A stretch of 64,000 nt of DNA from Embleya hyalina (GTDB taxonomy: Bacteria; Actinomycetota; Actinomycetes; Streptomycetales; Streptomycetaceae), in assembly GCF_003967355.1 (NCBI RefSeq), contig NZ_BIFH01000049.1, positions 48,453 to 112,452 on the forward strand. Direction: 5' to 3'. The notes under the pieces were generated by a model. The model did no database searches. It was not told the DNA's origin and saw only the letters and a list, made by a program, of their open reading frames with translations. Position numbers and translations under genes: made by a program. Positions 58,448 through 64,000 of this stretch are shown here, in pieces; the first letter of the stretch is position 1; every line of letters begins with the position of its first letter.

Positions 58448-59776
58448 TCAGGGGCGACCGAGAGCCCGGTACGTCCATCCTGCGCCGCGCCAGCGCACCG
58501 GGTCGAGGGCATTGCGTCCGTCGAGTACGCGCCGTTGTGCGACGATCTCGCCCAGTTCGGCCGGATCCATCTCGCGGAACTCCGCCCACTCGGTCAGATG
58601 CAGCACCACGTGCGCGCCGCGGGCCGCGTCGAAGGCGGTCTCCGCGAAGGTCAGGCCCGGATACATCTTGCGGGCGTTGTCCATCGCCTTGGGGTCGTAC
58701 ACGGTCACCTCGCCGCCCTGGAGCTGCACCTGGGCGGCGACGTTGAGCGCCGGCGAGTCGCGGATGTCGTCGGAGTTCGGTTTGAAGGCCGCGCCGAACA
58801 CCGCGACCCGGCGGCCCAGGAAGCTGCCGTCGCACTGCTCGCGGGCGAGGTCGACCATCCGGAAGCGGCGGCGCATGTTGATCGCGTCCACCTCGCGCAG
58901 GAAGGTGAGCGCCTGGTCGGCGCCCAGCTCGCCCGCCCGGGCCATGAAGGCGCGGATGTCCTTGGGCAGGCAACCCCCGCCGAAGCCGAGCCCGGCCTTG
59001 AGGAAACGCCCGTTGATCCGGGGGTCGAAGGCGAGCGCCTCGGACAACTGCTCGACGTCGGCGCCGGCCGCCTCGCAGACCTCGGCCATCGCGTTGATGA
59101 AGGAGATCTTGGTGGCCAGGAACGAGTTGGCGGCGGTCTTGACCAGCTCCGAGGTGGCGAAGTCGGTCACCACGAGCGGTACGCCCTCGGCGAGCAGGGT
59201 CGCGTACACCTCGCGCAGCCGGTCCTCGGCCGCCTGCGAGCGCACGCCGATCACGAGCCGGTCGGGGTGCAGGGTGTCCTGGACCGCGAAGCCCTCGCGC
59301 AGGAACTCGGGGTTCCAGGCCAGCTCGGCCGCGGCGCCCACGGGGGCCAGCTCGGCGAGCCGGCTCGCCAGCCGGTCGGCGGTGCCGACCGGGACGGTGG
59401 ACTTGCCGACCACCAGGCATGGCCGCTCCAGGAGCGGGGCGAGCGCGTCCACGGCGGCGTCGACGTAGGACACGTCGGCGGCGAACTCGCCCTTGCGCTG
59501 CGGTGTGTTCACGCAGACGAAGTGCACGTCGCCGAACGCGGCCAGCTCGGCGACGTCGGTGGTGAAGCGCAACCGGCCGGAGGCGACGTGCGGGGCCGTC
59601 AGCTCCTCCAGCTCCGGCTCCCAGAACGGGATCCGGCCGTTCGCGAGGGTGGCCACCTTGTCCGGGTCCACGTCCATCCCCAGGACCTCGAAGCCGAGTT
59701 CGGCCATGCACGCGGCGTGCGTGGCGCCCAGGTAGCCGGTACCGATGACCGTGATGCGGGGTGCCACGTACGTCAC
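58448..59776 (-). CDS. UDP-glucose 6-dehydrogenase family protein
   Basis: 442 residues. Oxidises a UDP-sugar C6 to the uronate. NAD site ITVIGTGYLGATHA, then VNTPQRKGEFAADVSYVD, GKSTVPVGTAD, NPEFLREGFAV, KTAANSFLATKISFINAMAE and the catalytic C269 in GFGGGCLPKD, all typical of Ugd/TuaD. GTG 59776 is chosen (AGAAG upstream); GTG 59767 is possible. The product UDP-glucuronate would feed surface polysaccharide or teichuronic-acid-like polymers, which fits the nearby GtrA genes. Distinguishing UDP-Glc from UDP-ManNAc or GDP-Man as substrate needs experiment. Confidence 0.9.
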   Translation of the reverse strand: MTYVAPRITVIGTGYLGATHAACMAELGFEVLGMDVDPDKVATLANGRIPFWEPELEELTAPHVASGRLRFTTDVAELAAFGDVHFVCVNTPQRKGEFAADVSYVDAAVDALAPLLERPCLVVGKSTVPVGTADRLASRLAELAPVGAAAELAWNPEFLREGFAVQDTLHPDRLVIGVRSQAAEDRLREVYATLLAEGVPLVVTDFATSELVKTAANSFLATKISFINAMAEVCEAAGADVEQLSEALAFDPRINGRFLKAGLGFGGGCLPKDIRAFMARAGELGADQALTFLREVDAINMRRRFRMVDLAREQCDGSFLGRRVAVFGAAFKPNSDDIRDSPALNVAAQVQLQGGEVTVYDPKAMDNARKMYPGLTFAETAFDAARGAHVVLHLTEWAEFREMDPAELGEIVAQRRVLDGRNALDPVRWRGAGWTYRALGRP

Positions 59777-59921
59777 CTGACTTCTTCGTCGGAGGAATGG
59801 GTGGGATCCGGATCGAATCTGGATCGTATCGGCCGGGCCCGGGGCACCGTCGCCGAACCGTGGCCGTCCCGATGCGAGGTTCGGCGGGGTGCGGCTGAAT
59901 AATTGTGGACGTCCATGTTGT

Positions 59922-59937
59922 TTACTGAGCGGTAATA
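59922..59937. promoter_or_regulatory. Palindromic element upstream of acyl-CoA dehydrogenase
   Basis: TTTACTGAGCGGTAAT, an imperfect TTAC-GTAA palindrome in an AT-rich patch about 50 bp before the start codon. It resembles TetR-family operators found before acyl-CoA metabolism genes, but no regulator is adjacent. Confidence 0.4.
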
Positions 59938-59984
59938 AAACAGGTACCCTCCCGCAGCCCTTCAGTCCCGAGAGGTAGGCACCC

Positions 59985-61145
59985 GTGGCCGGACGTAAAG
60001 ACTTCGACCTGTTCCGCGTCTCCGAGGAGCACGACATGCTCCGCGAGTCGGTCCGCGCACTCGCCGAGGCGAAGATCGCCCCGTTCGCCGCAGAGGTCGA
60101 CGAGCAGTCGCGCTTTCCCCAGGAAGCGCTCGACGCGCTCACCGCGAACGATCTCCATGCGGTCCACGTCCCCGAGGAGTACGGCGGCGCGGGGGCCGAC
60201 GCGCTCGCCACCGTGATCGTGATCGAGGAGGTCGCACGGGTGTGCGCGTCCTCGTCGCTGATCCCGGCGGTGAACAAGCTGGGCAGCATGCCGGTGATGT
60301 TGTCCGGGTCCGAGGACCTGAAGCGGCGCTACCTCGGCGCGGTGGCGCGCGGCGACGGAATGTTCTCCTACTGCCTGTCCGAGCCGGAGGCCGGTTCGGA
60401 CGCGGTGGCCATGAAGACCCGCGCGGTGCGCGACGGCGACTCGTGGGTGCTCAACGGTGTCAAGCGCTGGATCACCAACGCGGGCGTGTCCGAGTTCTAC
60501 ACGGTGATGGCCGTGACCGACCCGGAGAAGCGCTCCAAGGGCATCTCCGCGTTCGTGGTGGAGAAGTCGGACGAGGGCGTGTCGTTCGGCGCCCCGGAGA
60601 AGAAGCTCGGGATCAAGGGCTCGCCGACGCGCGAGGTCTACCTCGACAACGTCCGCATCCCGGCCGACCGGATCATCGGCGAGGAGGGCACGGGCTTCGC
60701 CACCGCGATGAAGACGCTCGACCACACGCGCGTGACGATCGCGGCGCAGGCGTTGGGCATCGCACAGGGCGCGCTGGACTACGCCAAGGGGTACGTGCAG
60801 GAGCGGAAGCAGTTCGGCAAGCCGATCGCCGACTTCCAGGGCATCCAGTTCATGCTCGCGGACATGGCGATGAAGCTGGAGGCGGCCCGGCAGCTGACCT
60901 ACGCGGCGGCGGCCAAGTCGGAGCGCGGCGACGCGGACCTGACCTTCCACGGCGCCGCCGCCAAGTGCTTCGCGTCGGACGCGGCGATGGAGATCACCGT
61001 CGACGCGGTGCAGCTGCTCGGCGGCTACGGCTACACACGTGACTACCCGCTGGAGCGCATGATGCGCGACGCGAAGATCACGCAGATCTATGAAGGCACG
61101 AATCAGGTTCAGCGGATCGTGATGGCGAGGAACCTGCCCAAGTAG
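59985..61145 (+). CDS. Acyl-CoA dehydrogenase
   Basis: 386 residues, FAD-dependent alpha,beta-dehydrogenation of an acyl-CoA. Signatures: YCLSEPEAGSDA, WITNAGVSEFYTV, GIKGSPTREV, RKQFGKPIADFQGIQF, and YGYTRDYPLERMMRDAKITQIYEGTN, with the catalytic-base Glu in YEGTNQ. The length and motifs fit short-chain or butyryl-CoA type enzymes. GTG 59985 follows GAGAGGTAGG. It has a terminator of its own. Possible regulation by the palindrome 50 bp upstream. Confidence 0.92.
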   Translation: MAGRKDFDLFRVSEEHDMLRESVRALAEAKIAPFAAEVDEQSRFPQEALDALTANDLHAVHVPEEYGGAGADALATVIVIEEVARVCASSSLIPAVNKLGSMPVMLSGSEDLKRRYLGAVARGDGMFSYCLSEPEAGSDAVAMKTRAVRDGDSWVLNGVKRWITNAGVSEFYTVMAVTDPEKRSKGISAFVVEKSDEGVSFGAPEKKLGIKGSPTREVYLDNVRIPADRIIGEEGTGFATAMKTLDHTRVTIAAQALGIAQGALDYAKGYVQERKQFGKPIADFQGIQFMLADMAMKLEAARQLTYAAAAKSERGDADLTFHGAAAKCFASDAAMEITVDAVQLLGGYGYTRDYPLERMMRDAKITQIYEGTNQVQRIVMARNLPK

Positions 61146-61200
61146 GCGGGAAGTAGGCGGCCCGAAGTAGGCGGCCGGGCTCGACGCGTCGTGGGGCACC

Positions 61201-61236
61201 GCCGTCCCCCGCCGAGGCATCTCGGCGGGGGACGGC
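61201..61236. terminator. Bidirectional terminator between acyl-CoA dehydrogenase and MFS gene
   Basis: Perfect 16-bp stem (GCCGTCCCCCGCCGAG and complement) with a GCAT loop, between convergent genes. Confidence 0.9.
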
Positions 61237-61269
61237 GTCCGTGTCGTTCGGGGTGGGTGGTCTTGGTCG

Positions 61270-62814
61270 TCACCCGGTGCGGTCGGCCGGGGTTGTGGTG
61301 GCCTCGTCGGTTGCGGTTGCGGTTGCGGTTGCGGTTGCGGTCGCGGTCTCCGGGGTCGCGGCGTTGCCGGCGACGACGGTCGTGGGCGGGGTGCGGATCA
61401 CCAGCACGGCGATGACCGCCGAGGCCGCGAGCAGGACCGTCCCCACCGTGAACGCCAGGTGGAAGCCGCCGGTCAGGGCCTCGGCGGCGGACTTTCCCTC
61501 CCCCGCGAGGGTGTCGGCGCGGGAGGTGGACAGCGTGTTCAGCAGCGCGACGCCGAGGGCCCCGCCGATCTGCTGGGTGGTGTTGAACAGGCCGGAGACG
61601 ACGCCCGCGTCCTCGGGCCGGGCATCGGACATCGCCAGCGTGGCGAGCGCGGGCAGGACCAGGCCGCCGCCGCCGATCAGGACGAACACCGGGAGCAGGT
61701 CGACCAGGTACGACCCGTCGACCGGGACACGGGCCAGGTAGGCCATGCCGGCGGTGAGCATGAGCAGCCCGGCGACCAGCACGTTCCGGGCGCCGAAGCG
61801 GCCGATGACGCGGGCGGAGAGGCCGAGGGAGACGACGCCGATGGTGAGCGCGGTCGGGAACATCGCCCAGCCGGTCTCGGCCGCCCCGAAGCCGAGCACG
61901 TGCTGCATGTAGAGGACGACCAGCACCTGGAAGCCGAACAGGGCCGCGATCGTGAGCACCTGGAGGACGTTCGCGCCGCTCACGTTGCGCGAGCGGAAGG
62001 TGCGCAGCGGTAGCAGCGGCGCCGCGACCCGGGCCTGGCGGAGCGTGAACAGCGCCAGCAGCCCGAACGAACCGGCGAGCAGCCCCCAGGTCCGGGCCGA
62101 GCCCCATCCGTACGACTCGGCCTTCACCACGGCGTACACCAGCAACATCAGCCCGCCGGTGACCAGGACGGCCCCGACGATGTCGGCCCGGCCGCGCGCG
62201 CCGGCGGCGGGGGAGTCGGCATCCAGCACGCGCGCCGCCACGAGCAGCGTGACGACGCCGATCGGCAGGTTGACCAGGAAGATCCAGTGCCAGTTCGCCG
62301 CCTCGGTGAGCACGCCGCCGAGCACCAGCCCCAGGGACGCGCCGGCGGCACCGATGAAGCTGAACGCGCCGATGGCCTTGCCCTGTTCGGCGGGTTCGGG
62401 GTAGAGCGTGACGATCATCCCGAGGCTGACGGCGGACGCCATCGCGCCGCCGGCGCCCTGCAGGAACCGCGCCGCGAGCAACATCTCGGGACTCGTGGCC
62501 ACACCGCACAGCAGCGACGCGACGGTGAAGACGGCGAGCCCGGCAAGAAACATGCGCTTGCGCCCGAAGAGGTCGCCGAGCCGTCCGGCGAGGAGCAGCA
62601 GGCCGCCGAAGGCGATCATGTAGATGTTCATGACCCAGGCGAGATCGGCCGACGAGAACCCGAGGTCCGCGCCGATCGAGGGAAGCGCGACGGTCACGAT
62701 CGTGCCGTCCAGGATCACCATCAGCATGCCGGCGCACAGGAGGGTGAGGGCGAGGCCGCGCGGATAGGTGCGCGGTTCGCGCGGCGGCGTCTTTGCGGTG
62801 GCCGGCAGTGCCAT
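61270..62814 (-). CDS. MFS drug exporter, DHA2 family (14 TM)
   Basis: 514 residues with about 14 helices. Motif A-like LAGRLGDLFGRKRMFLAG, ILDGTIVTVALPSIGADLGFS in helix 1 (motif D1) and GAAGASLGLVLGGVLTE (motif C, antiporter hallmark) place it in DHA2/EmrB-QacA. It pumps hydrophobic or cationic compounds out by proton antiport. ATG 62814. The C-terminal ~30 residues are an Ala-Thr repeat encoded by a GGTTGC hexanucleotide run on the + strand. No adjacent regulator is seen, although the gap upstream is AT-rich. Confidence 0.9.
   Translation of the reverse strand: MALPATAKTPPREPRTYPRGLALTLLCAGMLMVILDGTIVTVALPSIGADLGFSSADLAWVMNIYMIAFGGLLLLAGRLGDLFGRKRMFLAGLAVFTVASLLCGVATSPEMLLAARFLQGAGGAMASAVSLGMIVTLYPEPAEQGKAIGAFSFIGAAGASLGLVLGGVLTEAANWHWIFLVNLPIGVVTLLVAARVLDADSPAAGARGRADIVGAVLVTGGLMLLVYAVVKAESYGWGSARTWGLLAGSFGLLALFTLRQARVAAPLLPLRTFRSRNVSGANVLQVLTIAALFGFQVLVVLYMQHVLGFGAAETGWAMFPTALTIGVVSLGLSARVIGRFGARNVLVAGLLMLTAGMAYLARVPVDGSYLVDLLPVFVLIGGGGLVLPALATLAMSDARPEDAGVVSGLFNTTQQIGGALGVALLNTLSTSRADTLAGEGKSAAEALTGGFHLAFTVGTVLLAASAVIAVLVIRTPPTTVVAGNAATPETATATATATATATDEATTTPADRTG
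61309..61344. repeat. Hexanucleotide run in the 3' end of the MFS gene
   Basis: Five perfect copies of GGTTGC plus one variant (GGTCGC), encoding the Ala-Thr tail. The length is a multiple of three, so copy changes keep the frame. Confidence 0.85.
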
Positions 62815-63397
62815 GGCGCTGTCTCTCCTCGTATGGTCCGGCGGCCGGACGGCCCGGCCCGGCTCTGCGCCGGGTGTTCGTCCGGCGGTGAGAGAGACGC
62901 TAGCAGATAGTTTTGTTGTAGACGATATGCATCGGACTTATTCTGTACGGGACGGTTCGCGGGCCGGTGCTGATCACGGGCGATCGAGAAGTCTCGGGCG
63001 GTGTCCGGGGGTCGGTGAACGGCCTTCTCGGCGATGTGGCGTTCGGCCTTGGGTCGGGCGATGGGGAGGTCGCCGAGGCGAGGTACCCGGGCGTCCCCTC
63101 GACTCGGCGCCCGACGCCCGACGCCCGACGGCCGACGATGCGGAGCCGGCCGTCGGGCGAGGCGCCGGTCGACTCCGGCCCCGGATCGACGCACCGGTCG
63201 AGGGCCGTGCATGGTGCGTCTACGGCGGCGGTAGCGGTGTACCGGCGCCGCCGCCCGATCCCGTGCTCCAGTTGTCGGAGTCGTTCGGCCTCGAACGTCG
63301 GGTTGGTGGGTGCGCTGTTCCGGGTGGGATCAGATGGCGTCCGCAACTGCGTAGTCCGCGCCTGCTTGTCGGCCGGAGCTGTGGGCCGTCACGAAGT
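62815..63397. other. Gap upstream of the MFS gene
   Basis: About 580 bp without a convincing gene. An AT-rich patch (62900-62950) with GATATGCATC probably contains the MFS promoter on the minus strand. Around 63110-63140 there are short GCCCGAC/GGCCGAC repeats. Nothing else is supported. Confidence 0.55.
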
Positions 63398-63919
63398 TCA
63401 CGCGGAGTTTCGCCCCCGAGTGGGTGCGGATCTGCAACCCGTACGGGATGGCCCCGGGAACTCGGCTTCCGAGTAGCGGTCGATGTGGGCCACCTCGGAG
63501 GACGTCGCGATCACGGCCGCGATGAATGCCTCGACGTCGCCGGTCCGCACTTTGGCACCGTCGATTTCGGGCGTGGGAAGTGGTGTCACGGGTTCGCCCT
63601 CGACCACGTTCTCGGGCTGGTCGTACTGGTCGCCCGGAGCCGACTCGGCGGTGATTCCCAGCTCGACCACGCCTCCGTTGCGAAGGGTCAACAGCAGGCC
63701 GTAGGGCCCACGCTTGGGCGAGGCTTCCCGCCCGGCCTCCGTGGGCGTCCGGACCCGGGCCACGCTGCCGGACTCGTCAGCCGTTGTTGCGGCCAGGGGG
63801 TGAACCGGGTTGGGCGCACAGGGTGTCCTTCCGTGGGGCGGACCAGCAATCCGAATCCGGCGAGAGATTCGCCCGGAATCGACAACTGGAGAGTTGGGAG
63901 ATCTGGGGGAGGCGGGCAT
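63398..63919 (-). CDS. Hypothetical protein
   Basis: Up to 173 residues; no family recognised. The middle part looks genuine: RGPYGLLLTLRNGGVVELGI, then APGDQYDQPENVVEGEPVTPLPTPEI and VRTGDVEAFIAAVIATSSEV, hydrophobic/acidic patterning typical of small actinobacterial soluble proteins. The first ~60 residues (Arg/Pro-rich) are doubtful and the real start may be downstream. No signal peptide or membrane helix. It could be part of an immunity- or T7SS-type hypothetical pair, but no partner is visible. Confidence 0.45.
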   Translation of the reverse strand: MPASPRSPNSPVVDSGRISRRIRIAGPPHGRTPCAPNPVHPLAATTADESGSVARVRTPTEAGREASPKRGPYGLLLTLRNGGVVELGITAESAPGDQYDQPENVVEGEPVTPLPTPEIDGAKVRTGDVEAFIAAVIATSSEVAHIDRYSEAEFPGPSRTGCRSAPTRGRNSA

Positions 63920-64000
63920 GGTTGGTCGAGGGCCAGGCGCGACTCGATGCGGTCGGGTGTTTGCGGCGCGGGCGTTGCGTTTGGGGTGGCGGGTGGCCGG
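63920..64000. other. Window end, nothing assigned
   Basis: G-rich sequence with no gene I can support; the divergent neighbour, if any, lies outside the window. Confidence 0.5.

Noticed and set aside
1..64000. tRNA, rRNA or riboswitch genes
   Set aside because: None recognised by eye on either strand. A covariance-model scan would be needed to exclude small RNAs.

Overview
The window is chromosomal DNA of a high-GC actinomycete. Coding regions show strong G/C third-position bias, GTG/TTG starts are common, and some genes look leaderless. Gene content and order (LOG-family protein, folP2-like, DivIVA-like, tag, DUF3117, O-methyltransferase, ECF sigma with anti-sigma, htrA, tatB, mrp, MgtE-N/CBS protein) match the conserved folP2-sigE-tatB-mrp neighbourhood of Streptomyces and Mycobacterium. 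The GtrA/purK/purE/UDP-sugar dehydrogenase block is also Streptomyces-like. A Streptomycetaceae-type organism is the best guess; I cannot name the genus.

Layout. 1-6.5 kb: dapE (5' truncated), LOG protein, Tat-exported PhoX-like protein, folP2-like, DivIVA-like, tag, enoyl-CoA hydratase. 6.8-13 kb: DUF3117, O-methyltransferase (apparent ATT start), a 1-kb gap with two tandem-repeat arrays, then envelope-stress genes: ECF sigma, zinc anti-sigma, HtrA, TatB. 13-26.7 kb: Mrp, amidohydrolase, macro-domain protein, BenE-type transporter, TetR, DUF1003, MgtE-N/CBS protein, two LppX-like lipoproteins, CitE-like lyase, STAS and RsbW-like regulators, gltX.

26.8-52.6 kb is the unusual part: about 26 kb of almost exclusively secreted or membrane-anchored beta-rich proteins. 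Seven carry a C-terminal domain with a W-x-L motif that I interpret as an actinobacterial relative of the Firmicutes WxL cell-wall-binding domain. They cluster with a DUF916-type (WxL-interacting-protein-like) membrane protein, a coupled neocarzinostatin/IPT-like membrane protein, a membrane-tethered mini-WxL protein, two LAxTG sortase substrates and three paralogous small exported proteins. Most genes stand alone with their own perfect hairpin terminator. Five of the WxL or WxL-related genes share one promoter-operator layout: TTGACT (or TTGACA), 17-18 bp, a degenerate -10, 14-18 bp, then a TGGAAC-NN-GTTCCA palindrome. Neighbouring genes use a related CACGTG-centred element. The locus looks like a co-regulated surface-coat module whose parts are swapped by domain shuffling.

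52.7-64 kb returns to ordinary genes: an OmpR-type two-component system, two coupled GtrA proteins, purK-purE, a CoA-binding protein, UDP-glucose dehydrogenase, acyl-CoA dehydrogenase, a DHA2-type MFS exporter and one hypothetical gene.

Functional links. The sigE-like/anti-sigma/htrA/tatB block and the surface locus both concern the envelope, and GtrA plus UDP-glucose dehydrogenase could supply surface glycans. Any direct connection to the WxL-like locus is inference only.
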